The notes under the pieces were generated by a model. It was not told the DNA's origin. It made no database searches and was given only the letters and a program-made list of their open reading frames with translations. This document shows, piece after piece, positions 22,260 to 32,429 of a stretch of 64,000 nt of DNA. Location: contig OW799236.1 in assembly GCA_941918925.1 (NCBI GenBank), positions 86,826,213 through 86,890,212 of the forward strand, read 5' to 3'. Source of the stretch: Phyto melanocephala. Its lineage: Eukaryota; Arthropoda; Insecta; Diptera; Rhinophoridae. The position numbers and the translations under genes were made by a program. Position 1 is the first letter of the stretch. The number at the start of each line of letters is the position of its first letter.

Positions 22260-24050
22260 ATCATGAAAGCAGGTTAGTGCTTCGTGAGTGACACAAGATA
22301 CGCATTGCGGGGACGAAGGGTTTTGGTGGTGCACTCCAGCATGTTAGTCATATATCCTAATGATGGCTGCATGTCTGTTAAAATTCGGAATTCTGTGCAC
22401 TAATCACAAATGTGAGAATACCGTATTAATAGTATCTGTATTAAGCAGTGTCGCTATTCGCAGGACTTTTTCGAAAAGTTTACTGTATGCGGTATGTGTA
22501 ACTGCATTCCATCATGGTGATAAAAGTAAAATAGATAATTTGTCAGCAAGCAGACATCAAACAGCGTGTACTTAAATACAAATTTAAAAATAAACTTTTT
22601 AAATACAACGATATTAAACTGTGTCTATCCTTTTTCAATACATAGCGTGTATATAATTCTTACTCTTAGCAGTCTGGTTAGAAAAATTAAATTCATGTCT
22701 GAACTACATACTGCCATGTTGTACAAAGTGCATACTCCCAACATCTTTATCAAACTCTTATTTAAGCATAAAGTCAAAAGTCTTACAAATGCTGAAATAA
22801 GTTTATGGCAAAGTGAATCCTTAGACCTTAAAATGTATCCTTTCGTCTACTGTCTTATAGGTCTGAGTATTGTTTTAAAGGATTTTCTTAGCCCAAACGA
22901 AAATAATATTTAAATCAGCAGTTAGTTTTTTATATTTTCAGTTTTCTTCGTTCTTGTCTTAAGTATTATTTTCCATTCGAGTAAGACATATTTATTTGTA
23001 AATCCTTTTATTGAAATCTTTTATTCCTTAGCATTAAAGAAAACACATGTAGAAGCATTATGCATTTGCTGGTTCGATCGTCTAAGTTGCAAAGTATTTA
23101 CCAAATATCCTTAGGGGTCACAACAGTAAGAAATGTTATAATCTGTGTACATTTTTCTTCACATGTAAAGGATACTTTTATTGTATTGTTAGGGGTTTGT
23201 CTAAGTTAGTATTTCGAAGGCATATCATTTTTAATTATTACTGAATTGTTAACTCAGGGCTTCTATTTGAGTAATATTTTACTTTTTAGAGAAAAACAAA
23301 TTATAGTACACGCAAAGGGAAAATATTTTCTGTATGATTTATGGCAGTTTTAATACGTTTCGTATTGGTGCAACTCTTCTGGTTTGTTTGTAGCCTTAAA
23401 ATATGCTAAATTATTTGAAAATGTAAAAAAAAGCATACGTGTGTTATCAATGTAGCGGTTTTATCATGTTATAAATGTTTTATTTATTTTTTTGGAATTT
23501 TGGGTCAGAAGTCGTTCTTTTTAAAGATTTCTTAGATATTTGAGATTAACGTAAAAATAGTAAATTATATTTTATAAATTTTTTAAAAATGGATTTTAAA
23601 AATTTAAATATTTATGTAATTTACAAAAAAATTAAATAAATAAAAAATGAAACCTAAATACCATCTGTTAACTGCTTTTGAGCCAACTTGCATTACAAAA
23701 GACGTGACAAAAAGTCAATATATATTTTCTTACTCAAACGTTAAATAAAAGTTATTTTTTAATTTTATCATAATTCATAAATAAAAAAAAAATATCCTGC
23801 TTTTGCAGCTGTCACAAATACATTCACAAAAATATATTCTTCCATCAATAATATCTGTTTGAGAAAAAACAACGCACAGTACGTCAAAACATTTTTATTA
23901 CAAACCAAATGTATTACATTTACATTGTGTTCATATTCCTAATTCCTTTATGAGTGTTTATAAAAAAAAATCATTTGTTTTTAATTTTCAAATTTATTTA
24001 GCGGTGCAAACAGATGTTGTCCTGCATGATATATCAAGCGATTAGGATAT
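22260..24050. other. No recognisable gene
   Basis: Very AT-rich. The plus-strand frame 22566-22913 (115 codons) has no recognisable domain and no supporting splice or codon signal that I can judge. Confidence 0.5.
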
Positions 24051-24254
24051 TAAACAAAGTATGAAAGCCGTTTAGTTGCAGTGTAGATAAATTGCTAAGA
24101 CACCGATTACAGAGCCATCTTCCGGTCTGATTTGTGATTCTAAAACATCCTGGGCGCCACCCAAATGCATATAAAAAAATTCATTCAAATCGGTCAAGCC
24201 GTTTAGAAGGAATTCAGTGACAAACATATGTTCAGTTGAATTATATACTGGGTG

Positions 24255-24890
24255 GGACAAAAGAAGTAATCCGACGTTATTGTTGCCTTCGGAATATCGG
24301 TTGTGGCTCACGCGCTGTGCCGTCGCTCCTTTCTGTTGGAACCACATGACCTCTAGTCCTAATTCGTTCAATTGCTACAAAAAAAAATATGCTGACATGG
24401 CCCTATAGCGCGGCTAGGTTAGGTTGAAAAGGAGGGGCACTAAAAGCCCAAACCCATGACAGGTATACACTTATGCCCAGTGGCATGTTGTGCGCTCCAT
24501 GTATAGTGCGGCTAACATGGCACAGTGGCGTCCTCGAAAAAAAAATGGTCCGATTACTCCTCCAGCGTAAACAGCGCTTCATGCAGTCACTTTGAGCGGG
24601 TATAATGGCTCCTCGTGCATTACTCGTAGATTTTCGGTGCCCAAAAGCTATAGCTTTGCTTGTTCACGTACCCGCTTAGGTGGAAATGAACCTCATCACT
24701 CATTATGATTTTTGTCGAAAAATCGTCCACTGCGGTTTTTCCACAGTTCTTGGGGAGTGTATCGCTCCATGGCTTGTTGTATTCTTCAGCTGTCTAGTTC
24801 ACAAATGTCAAAACAGATTTGACATTGGCCGCCATTTGCAAGAATAAGAGCATCTTCTCTTTTTGATTTCTCTTGGCCTACCCTGTATAT
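24255..24890 (-). pseudogene. Mariner-like transposase relic, split by a LINE-A 3' end
   Basis: On the minus strand the downstream half gives QLNELGLEVMWFQQKGATAQ, the block with the second catalytic position (here Lys in place of Asp in the usual QQDGA). The right half, 24515-24890, gives decayed earlier blocks: around 24560-24600 the codons read as a VIGPFFF-like stretch preceding the EDA sequence. The two halves join exactly if the 85-bp LINE-A piece at 24417-24501 and one target duplication are removed. Frameshifts and stops are present throughout. Confidence 0.75.
24417..24501 (-). mobile_element. LINE-A 3' end, extremely 5'-truncated insertion (85 bp)
   Basis: The sequence is nearly identical to the LINE-A 3' UTR at 27656-27752 (GGTTAGGTTGAAAAGGAGGG ... 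GCATGTTGTGCGCTCCATG). It is flanked by TATAGCGCGGCTA (24404-24416) and TATAGTGCGGCTA (24502-24514), a 13-bp target duplication with one mismatch. This is the signature of target-primed reverse transcription that stopped after about 85 nt. It landed in a mariner transposase relic. Confidence 0.88.
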
Positions 24891-24899
24891 AAAGAAGAT

Positions 24900-25970
24900 A
24901 GTCAACAAGAGGTGTTTATTATAAATAAGAATTTTTGTTGCAATTCATACTGCTCACGCTGTCGCCATTAGAGAAAACTTTCTAAAAATCAATTGATTGT
25001 TTAAAACAAGACATGAAGATGAGAACCGTTAATAACTTAACTTTTCCGACAACTGTGGTGTGATGACAAGAACTGACTGACGATTAGCTCAAGAAAATAA
25101 AAGTATCATTAATCATGTCACAACAACCGACTGGCTATGTGGCTCTATTGACTCTGCTACTACAAATGGTTTTTATGAGACATGTCTAAGCAAATACACA
25201 CTCGTATTTTGAGACTTATTTTCACTAAACACATTTTTTTTAATATTTCACAACTACATTCATATTTACATAGATACATACATACATACATATTTATGTA
25301 ATGAAAAAAGTGTTTCAGGATATTCTTTAAAAAAATCAATAATTTTATAAGACATATACTTAAGTACAGCTGAACTTACTCTCTTTTTACTTATTAATGG
25401 ATAAATATAAAGAACTTACTAAACGGGTATTTTTATAGAGTTGGATAATATTAAATTTAAATCATATAGAGAAAAATCTTTAATGAAAGCTTTGTTTATT
25501 TGATAATTTTATGGCAATTTTTTACTGTGTTATGCATTTAAATTTAAATTAATTTTCCTTGGTTGGTTGGTTGACAATAACAATAACTGCTGATAACGCG
25601 ACTAGTCCATACACGCATGTAAAGTATACTCTGTAATGGACTAGGACTAATCCAAAGATCACCCAAACGTATGGAGAAAACATGGTCGATTTAACAATAC
25701 GATGTACTAGGGCTGGACCATATAACCCATCGGAGTAGTCTTAAAACTATTCTTTGTCACTACTCCATTGAGTACCTACGCGACCATTATACACGTCTTG
25801 ACAACATTATATGTAATCGTTAAAACATGAACACTTGTCGTTTAACTACAATCTCTTGTTTAAAAATGATATGGTCTATGACTGCATTACATAGGACCAA
25901 GATGTAAGTAGTCCATTTAGCTAAGAAGATGTATATTATGTGCGGCATACTTTAAGGAGTAGTTATTAGT
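24900..25970. other. No gene; fold-back-like motifs around GACTAGTCC
   Basis: Between 25590 and 25930 the words GACTAGTCC, GGACTAGGACT and the inverted pair GGAGTAGT / ACTACTCC (about 25731-25767) recur. This suggests a decayed palindromic element, but I could not define ends. The rest is AT-rich. Confidence 0.35.
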
Positions 25971-25972
25971 GT

Positions 25973-26540
25973 TATACCCTTCATAATGAGTATAAGGGTA
26001 TATTTAGGTTTGTTTTTCCGTGTGAAATTTCTACAATTTTTTATTATCCACCCCATAAAGTCTATATTTTCCGAAAGCTTCTTAGTAGGGAAGTTAATTA
26101 AGCATTGTCCGTCTGTCCGTGTGCATGCTAATATAAACTTTTTGGAGCCCCCATACATTTCCAAGACCCGTGTAGGGTTCCAAAATCTCAGAAATATTTG
26201 GGAGCAGATCAAGAAAAATTGATTTATAAGCAACTGAGATATGATGAAAAAACCTAGACCACCTTGTCTTTTCACATCAATAAAAACTGTATAAACGTAG
26301 ATTCAAATCCAAGTTAAGATCAAATTTTTTTTTTTTTAATATTTATATTTTTTTAAACACAATTTATAATCTTACAATGGGATGTTTCTAAGCGGATAAA
26401 GTCATTATAAAGAGAATGAAACTTATATGTATGTATGTACGTATTTTTTTATTAATGAGATGAATGGTGATAAAAACAATTAGTATTGAGAAGGGTATAT
26501 AAAATTCAGCACGGCCGAATATAGCACTCTTACTTGTTTT
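25973..26540 (+). mobile_element. DINE-1/Helentron-like element, complete copy (568 bp)
   Basis: The 5' end carries the short inverted pair TATACCCTT ... AAGGGTATA. Next is the conserved GTGTGAAATTTCTACAATTT and CCCCATAAAGT block, then the (GTCY)n proto-microsatellite TGTCCGTCTGTCCGTGTG, and the 3' terminus GCACGGCCGAATATAGCACT-CTTACTTGTTTT. This layout is that of the dipteran DINE-1/INE-1/mini-me repeats, now classed as non-autonomous Helentron-associated elements. There is no coding capacity; the open frames inside it are shadows. Such elements end with a short 3' hairpin, and here GGCACGGCC-type pairing is visible near 26511. Confidence 0.85.
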
Positions 26541-26544
26541 TTTT

Positions 26545-27643
26545 TTAATAACTCTTGTTTACTCTTTCAATGATAAGTAAAATTATTATTGTTAAACCTC
26601 TTTCTCTCTCCAATTACTCTGCTTATGAAACGTATTTCTAATAAAATTGTATTCAGTTATTTCATGATACATCAACCTATAATTAAAATCACAAAGCATC
26701 ACTTTACAAATTATACATAAAAGTATTTTCAAAGACAATATAAATAATTTGTTTTACAATTTTCTTAAAAAAAAAAATTAACAAAAATTTAATTGTCATG
26801 TGATATGAATGTTATAAACCACCACCACCACCACGTTTCCCCTTTAAATATGAACTACAATTTGTTTTTAAAATACTTTGCCTGAACAGTTACAAGTCAA
26901 AGAGATATAAATCTAAAAATTGCATGCATATGTGAAATATTTGTACATCCTTTTTGGCTTCTCATTTTTTTGTGCCTACTCCTTTATAAAGTCTGTTACA
27001 TTAAGAAATTCTGCCTTGTCTAATGACAACTCTTTTCTCATTTTCTGACTGTCTGGGTGTGTTAATTTCATTTGTTTTCCATTACAGCCCGAATATTCGC
27101 TAAGGAATTTTTTTTCTATGTATGTCCTTTCTCCAGCACATCTATACACATACAAACATGCGTACGTATATGCTCCGGCTTTCATGTTAACATATGTATG
27201 GATGAGGGAGTAACAAATATAATTTCGATCAAATGGAATGTTTTAATTAATTTATATTGTATGCTTTTAGAAACTGTTAACTTTATTCTTTTAGTCAAAT
27301 TATCTAATACGATTTGGGATATGTATTTATGATATTGTTGAATATACATATAACCTCTGTCGTGAATAAGAAGTGAGATTTATGTTTCGATGAAACTTCC
27401 ATTCCCTTCAAAGTAAAAATTGGTATTATGAATGTCTCGTGGAATTTATTTTGTCATATCAAAATAAGCTATCATTGTACATTAAACATAAACAAGAAGA
27501 ATGAGCTTTATGAAAATTAGGGCGAACTCATCAATTGACTGCATAACTACACCGAATACAATTACCCAGTTCACGACCTGTCGTAGGGGTTGTACACATA
27601 TATTTTGTTTATAATTTCTTTACTATTATTTTGCGCAACACAT
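26545..27643. other. No recognisable gene
   Basis: AT-rich DNA with a CCA run near 26819-26834. Frames at 26976-27185 and 27072-27332 show no recognisable motif. Confidence 0.5.
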
Positions 27644-27655
27644 AAAACATGTGTA

Positions 27656-27806
27656 GTTAGGTTAGGTTAGGTTGAAAAGGAGGGGTATAAAAGCCCAAAC
27701 CCATGACAGGTATACACCTATGCCCAGTTGGCATGTTGTGCGCTCCATGTGGAAAACGGAATTCCCAAACAAAAAACCATAAACATAATTTCCCATAAAT
27801 AACGGA
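27656..27806 (-). other. LINE-A 3' UTR and CCTAA-repeat tail
   Basis: Downstream of the ORF2 stop the minus strand reads GCGCACAACATGCCAACTGG, then GCATAGGTGTATACCTGTCA, a TGGGTTTGGGCTTTTATACC block, and the tail CAACCTAACCTAACCTAAC. The tail is a pentamer repeat rather than poly-A. This block reappears as the 24.4-kb truncated insertion and as the tail of the SINE at 60.1-60.3 kb. Confidence 0.85.
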
Positions 27807-30242
27807 CTAGTCCAAGAAACCAGTCCCCTCAATGTAACGCCTTATGGATCTCCAGTTCGAGTTCCCCAGGTATTCCAAGTTCGGCATATTATCCACTGTA
27901 AAATTTTCGCGCCTAATATGCCCAAACGCAGGACAATGACAGAGGTAGTGTACCAGGGTCTCACCCTCTTCCTCGCAAGCTCTACATGTCGTCTCCTCAG
28001 ATAATCCCATGCGAGCTAGATGAGTTCTCAACTCCGTATGACCTGTAATTACACCGGTTAATTTCCTAAGTGTAGGTCTGCTTAGTCTCAGAATCTCCTT
28101 TGACTTCCCAAGATTTGGGTCACCCCAGAGTGTTCTTGTCACCTTACCGACATCAGTGTTTTGCCATTTTCTGACATGTTCTTCCATTGCCCAACGTTTA
28201 AGTTCATCCTTAAATCGTTTAAGGGGTTTGGCGTTCTCCAAAGTTATAGTACTCAAAAGAGCTCCCATTTTGGATAATTTGTCGGCTTTCTCGTTTCCGA
28301 TCAGCCCGTGATGGCTTGGTATCCATATTATCTCCAGATGTTCACAATTTGCATATGAGTTTATCTCACTCTTGCATTGCAAAACGTTTCGGGATTCAAC
28401 TTTCTCCTTTCTCAATGTCTTAATCACTGATTGGCTATCCGTAAAGATACGAATCGGAGTTTCGCTATTCGTTTCCTTTATCCATTTAATTCCTTCCGTA
28501 ATCGCCATGATCTCAGCCTGAAAAATAGTGTTGTGATCTGGTAGACGGAAGTATTTGCCTCTATTTCGGCTTATGTCGTATAAGCCCATTCCAGTTTGGT
28601 CACCAATCTTTGAACCGTCTGTGTAAATATCGATTCCGTGGGTGTTTCCCATCCTGATTATCTCATCCCATTCTCCCTCTTCCGGTATAATGGTGATGCA
28701 GTTAATATTCTCATATTTCATCGGGATTTTATCACATGTTAATTCTGTAATATTTCCCATCGGTAAGATATCCGTTATTCTTTGGTATCTGGTCTTATGT
28801 TCTCTTATAAGCCACTCATCTATTGCCATTAATCTTGTGGCAGCTAAGGCCGCTTCATATTTTACCTGTATCTCAATACGACAAATAGATAATATATTCT
28901 CAATGGCCATTGTCGATGTGGTCCTCATGGCGCCGCAAATACTAATGCAGCACTGTCTCTGAATCTTTTGAAGAGGTTTTATATTCACCTTCTTCTCTAA
29001 GGATGTCCACCACACTAACGAAGCGTACGTAATTGTAGGCCGCAGTACACTCGTATATAGCCAATGTGTCATCCTTGGGCTTAAGCCCCATTTTGAGCCA
29101 ATCACTCTTCTGCAGAGGGCCCATATTCTTTGAGCTCTCTCCACTTTACATTCAATGTGGTCCTTCCAGGATAGTCTCCAATCAAGTACTATTCCTAGGT
29201 ATTTGACCTTCTTATCAATCTTAATTGTCTTATTCCGAAAGATGGGATAGCTATGCACCGGTATCTTCCTCTTTCTCGTAAACAAACAGATTTCAGTCTT
29301 TTCCGGGTTGACATTGAGCCCTCGCTCCTTCGCCCAGTTATGGGATATATTCAAAGCCTCCATTGCTCTCATACATAAAGAATTTGGATTCGTCCCCCTG
29401 ATCAGTATCGCAACATCATCTGCGTAACAGATAGGCTTGAATCCCTCGTTCGATAGAATCCTCAGTAGACTATGTATGGTAGTTACCCATAATAATGGAG
29501 ATAAAATACCTCCCTGCGGGGTTCCTCGACATACCTTGTCCCTTCTTCTTACTCCATTTGCCTCACAATTTATCCATCTGTTCCTTAACATATTGCTAAT
29601 CCATGCAATTAAGACATGGCTTAACCCTAAGTTTTCCAAGGAACCGATAAGACTCGAGGTCATTACGTTATTGAAAGCTCCTTCTATGTCTATGAATACG
29701 CCCATGGTATACACACCCAGGTCGAAGGATCTCTCTATATGATAAACAACCTCCTGAAGAGCAGTCTCAGTAGATCTGCCCTTGATATAGGCGTGTTGTC
29801 CAAATCTCATTGAATCGCCTGGTAATCGTCTTCTGACCATTCCATCGACGATACGCTCCATGGTTTTCAATAAGAATGATGTTAAGCTTATGGGTCTATA
29901 AGCTTTAGGATTTGCGTAATTTTCCTTCCCTGGTTTAGGTATGAAAACGACTCTCGCCTCCCTCCATTCCACAGGGGTATACGCATATTTCAGGCAAGTA
30001 GTAAAAATATTCGCCAGCCTTATATCGATTAGGTCAATGCTTCTTTGTAGGAGAGCCGGAAAAATACCGTCCGGCCCTGGTGCCTTATATGGCAAGAAAC
30101 TATTTACCGCCTCTCTTACCATCTTTGTGGTTATAATTATGTCCGTCGTGGCACTACCGTCATGGGGGTGTGGAATTTCTCCGTCATCCGCCATTTCCGT
30201 TTGGAAGTGTGCCTCTATCAGTATTCCTAGCGTCTCCTCCAT
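27807..30242 (-). CDS. LINE-A ORF2 polyprotein, partial (reverse transcriptase, RNase H, zinc finger)
   Basis: 811 codons from the first Met, but the frame stays open to the insertion boundary at 30255, so the Met is internal and the apurinic-type endonuclease half is missing. Residues 54-60 give the KAPGPDG block, 99-106 FIPKPGK, 115-132 YRPISLTSFLLKTMERIV, 183-190 FIDIEGAF (catalytic D185), 239-250 RGTPQGGILSPL and 272-277 CYADDV (catalytic D275 and D276). RNase H follows: D542 in YTDGS, E577 in FQAE, D602 in FTDSQS and D654 in EKAD, all four present, with His-His before the last. A CX2C...HX2CXC-type finger spans 753-770 (CRACEEEG...HYLCHC). The enzyme would copy the element RNA at a nicked target and degrade the RNA strand. 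Truncation means this copy cannot move itself, but the domains look intact. Confidence 0.93.
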   Translation of the reverse strand: MEETLGILIEAHFQTEMADDGEIPHPHDGSATTDIIITTKMVREAVNSFLPYKAPGPDGIFPALLQRSIDLIDIRLANIFTTCLKYAYTPVEWREARVVFIPKPGKENYANPKAYRPISLTSFLLKTMERIVDGMVRRRLPGDSMRFGQHAYIKGRSTETALQEVVYHIERSFDLGVYTMGVFIDIEGAFNNVMTSSLIGSLENLGLSHVLIAWISNMLRNRWINCEANGVRRRDKVCRGTPQGGILSPLLWVTTIHSLLRILSNEGFKPICYADDVAILIRGTNPNSLCMRAMEALNISHNWAKERGLNVNPEKTEICLFTRKRKIPVHSYPIFRNKTIKIDKKVKYLGIVLDWRLSWKDHIECKVERAQRIWALCRRVIGSKWGLSPRMTHWLYTSVLRPTITYASLVWWTSLEKKVNIKPLQKIQRQCCISICGAMRTTSTMAIENILSICRIEIQVKYEAALAATRLMAIDEWLIREHKTRYQRITDILPMGNITELTCDKIPMKYENINCITIIPEEGEWDEIIRMGNTHGIDIYTDGSKIGDQTGMGLYDISRNRGKYFRLPDHNTIFQAEIMAITEGIKWIKETNSETPIRIFTDSQSVIKTLRKEKVESRNVLQCKSEINSYANCEHLEIIWIPSHHGLIGNEKADKLSKMGALLSTITLENAKPLKRFKDELKRWAMEEHVRKWQNTDVGKVTRTLWGDPNLGKSKEILRLSRPTLRKLTGVITGHTELRTHLARMGLSEETTCRACEEEGETLVHYLCHCPAFGHIRRENFTVDNMPNLEYLGNSNWRSIRRYIEGTGFLD

Positions 30243-30333
30243 CGTCCAAGGTCGGAAAACATGTGTAACTATGTTTTTCTAATGCCGTTTCAATACAGGC
30301 AAGATGGAAAAATTAATCCTATCGTCGTATTTT

Positions 30334-31090
30334 TATACCCTTCACACAGTGAAAAAGGGTATATATAGGTTTGTCATTCCGTGTGAAATTTCTACAATTT
30401 TCATTTCCGACCCCATAAAGTATATATTTTCTGAAAGATTATGAATACGGGAGTCTTTTAAGCTCTGTCAGTCTGTCCGTCTGTCCGTGTGTATGTTGAA
30501 ATCAACTTTTTGAAGCCCCCCGACATAGGTTGGACCCGGGTAAGGTATTAAAATATCAGAAATATTCGGGAGTAGATCGGTATTGAAAATCAGAAACATC
30601 GGTACATAAACAACTGAGATATGAGCAAAAACCCACGACCACCTCGATTTTTTTTTCACAAAAACAACATTACAACAACAACATACATACATACAAACGT
30701 GTATACTGGTTAGAGAAAACGTGGCATCGAATCCCAGCTGAGCCAAAAAAATTTTTTTTTAAATTTTTTTTTTATTTTTTATTTAATATGTTATTTATAT
30801 TTTTATTATAATTTTTTTTTTTTTTATTTTATATATATTATATATATAATAATTTTTTTTTTATTTTTTTATTTAATTTTTTTTTAAATTTTTTTTAAAA
30901 TTTTTTTTTTTATTTTTTTTTTTTGTTTCATTAACATACATAAGTGAATTTATAATTTTACAATGGGATGTTTTTATATGTATGTACGTATTTCATATGG
31001 GATGAAATAACTACTGTTATTGCATGACTACACGTTGTGAAGGGTATATAAGATTCGGCACGGCCGAATATAGCGCTCTTACTTGTTTTT
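30334..31090 (+). mobile_element. DINE-1/Helentron-like element, complete copy (757 bp)
   Basis: The 5' end TATACCCTTC...GAAAAAGGGTATA and the blocks GTGTGAAATTTCTACAATTT and CCCCATAAAGT are the same as in the 25.97-kb copy. The (GTCY)n stretch is longer here: CTGTCAGTCTGTCCGTCTGT then CCGTGTG. A pure A/T low-complexity tract (30745-30935) enlarges the middle. The 3' end reads GGCACGGCCGAATATAGCGC then TCTTACTTGTTTTT. It lies only 66 bp from the upstream target duplication of LINE-A. No protein is encoded. Confidence 0.87.
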
Positions 31091-31142
31091 CTTTCGAATA
31101 TGTAAAAGTGAATGTACTTCAAAATGAATGCCAAATCACAAA

Positions 31143-31505
31143 CATGTATATAAATGTAACGGTCCATGCACGTAATCGTTTCAGGTGAGAACGGCTTAAG
31201 CGATTTAGCTGATTTTTCTTATTCGATTAAAAATTTTTAGGAGATAGTTTGTAAAGAACAAAAATTAAATATGATATAATTTTATTAGAAACTCGAAGGA
31301 ATAAAGTTTTTAAACACATTGTCTCCTTTTCACTATCCTTCACTAAAAATACAACAAAACAAGTAACACTACTAATTGAGTTTTTCATTTTGAATTTAAT
31401 TTTTGCTACATCAAATTTGGTACTCATACAGATAACTACCTAGATTAATACATAGGCTACCTTTCATTACGATAACTGAGCAGACGAAGTCGTGCGCAAA
31501 GGGCA
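31143..31505 (+). mobile_element. Possible small Helitron-like repeat
   Basis: The left part reads GTATATAAATGTAACGGTCC, CACGTAATCGTTTCAGGTGA and GAACGGCTTAAGCGATTTAG. This is a wording common to non-autonomous Helitron families of insects (genomic repeats with a GAACGGCT..ACCGATTT core). The right part ends near AGACGAAGTCGTGCGC, similar to hairpin-bearing Helitron 3' ends, but no CTRR terminus is clear. Boundaries are approximate. Confidence 0.4.
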
Positions 31506-31849
31506 GTTTAATATACTTTTAACAAATCATATGAAAAGCATCACCAACATCAGCAGTTCTATAGAAAAGTCTTTCACTAAATACCCTTATTAACTACCTT
31601 ACAATGTCTTCCGATTATGTCTACTAAAAATCTGATAGGTTTCTGTGATACATAAGAAAATTGAAAAAAAAGATGTGAGATTTGATGCCACATTGTCATA
31701 CTTGCTTACCAGCTAACCAACCCTGATCGCACAGAAACTATTATTTTATGAAAAATTTCAAAAGATTATCAAATCGGAAAAACTTGTTACATAATCTGTC
31801 TCACATGCGAACGTTTTGTCATTACTATTACACTTTCTGAACACACATG

Positions 31850-32130
31850 AAATTTTTACATGTCCGTCCGTCTATCCATCTTTTGAAAGCACGCTTGAGG
31901 TCGGACCGAAAAAGTTAGGAGGTTCAAATTTGGCCAGAATATTTCTTATACACAAGGTTTTTTTGTTTTGTATTGAAAATGGGCTAAATATTATTATTAG
32001 GAAGCGAGTTATAGGTCGTGATGGAAGAGTTCTTTTATACGCCTACTTCAACGCCCACTTTTATGGAAAAACTAAAATTTCGAAAATTTACGATTATATT
32101 TGTAATAGTCGAATATAGTGCTCTTACTTA
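31850..32130 (+). mobile_element. DINE-1-like fragment, divergent subfamily
   Basis: The stretch begins with a (GTCY)n-like TGTCCGTCCGTCTATCC, followed by a TTGAAAGCACGCTTGAGGTC block. It ends with AGTCGAATATAGTGCTCTTA-CTTA, the same 3' terminus as the other copies. Its middle differs from the 25.97- and 30.33-kb copies, so it represents another subfamily. Confidence 0.6.
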
Positions 32131-32139
32131 TTTGATATC

Positions 32140-32420
32140 GATAAAACCCTGTGTGGTGTTGAGCTATCAGAAATATTTAGGAGCATATCGGTATTGAAAA
32201 TCAGCGCTATCTTTCTATACCTTTCTAAGATATGAGCAATTAACACGACTGGGTCTTTTTGCCAATATCTTTACTACAAAAATTAAAATTTTTTAGACCT
32301 TGGATATTTTATAGACAACTTTGTGATTATTTCTATGCATGGTATACCTCTAGAGATATTCGCGAAAAATTTTGGGCAAATCGGTGACTAATCAGCAAAA
32401 ATATTTGGAAAAAATAATAA
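32140..32420 (+). mobile_element. DINE-1-like internal fragment
   Basis: The stretch AGCTATCAGAAATATTTAGG then AGCATATCGGTATTGAAAAT corresponds to the block at 30550-30590 (TCAGAAATATTCGGGAGTAG then ATCGGTATTGAAAAT). Orientation is plus. It directly follows another fragment of the same superfamily. Ends are not defined. Confidence 0.5.
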
Positions 32421-32429
32421 ATAATAACT

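Larger units (their letters stand above)
27656..30255 (-). mobile_element. LINE-A: young 5'-truncated non-LTR retrotransposon (2600 bp)
   Basis: The insertion is bounded by a perfect 12-bp duplication, AAAACATGTGTA, at 27644-27655 and 30256-30267. On the minus strand it starts inside ORF2, just before the reverse-transcriptase core. It then encodes RT, RNase H and a terminal finger, and ends with a 3' UTR of about 150 bp whose tail is CCTAACCTAACCTAAC. The perfect duplication and a reading frame without a single stop over 811 codons indicate a recent insertion of an active family. Relatives in the window are at 16.8-17.6, 24.4, 45.7-46.0 and 56.9-57.5 kb. Which clade it belongs to (LOA, I or R1-like) needs a tree. 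Confidence 0.92.

Noticed and set aside
25952..26275. Overlapping frames of 107 and 78 codons on both strands
   Set aside because: They lie wholly inside the DINE-like element at 25973-26540, which is non-coding.
27656..27680. GTTAGGTTAGGTTAGG read as a telomere repeat array
   Set aside because: Only three units, located exactly at the 3' end of a LINE with a target duplication behind it. It is an element tail, not an interstitial telomere.
28642..28962. Plus-strand frames within LINE-A (also 29437-29742 and 29941-30282)
   Set aside because: Shadows of the 811-codon LINE-A ORF on the minus strand.
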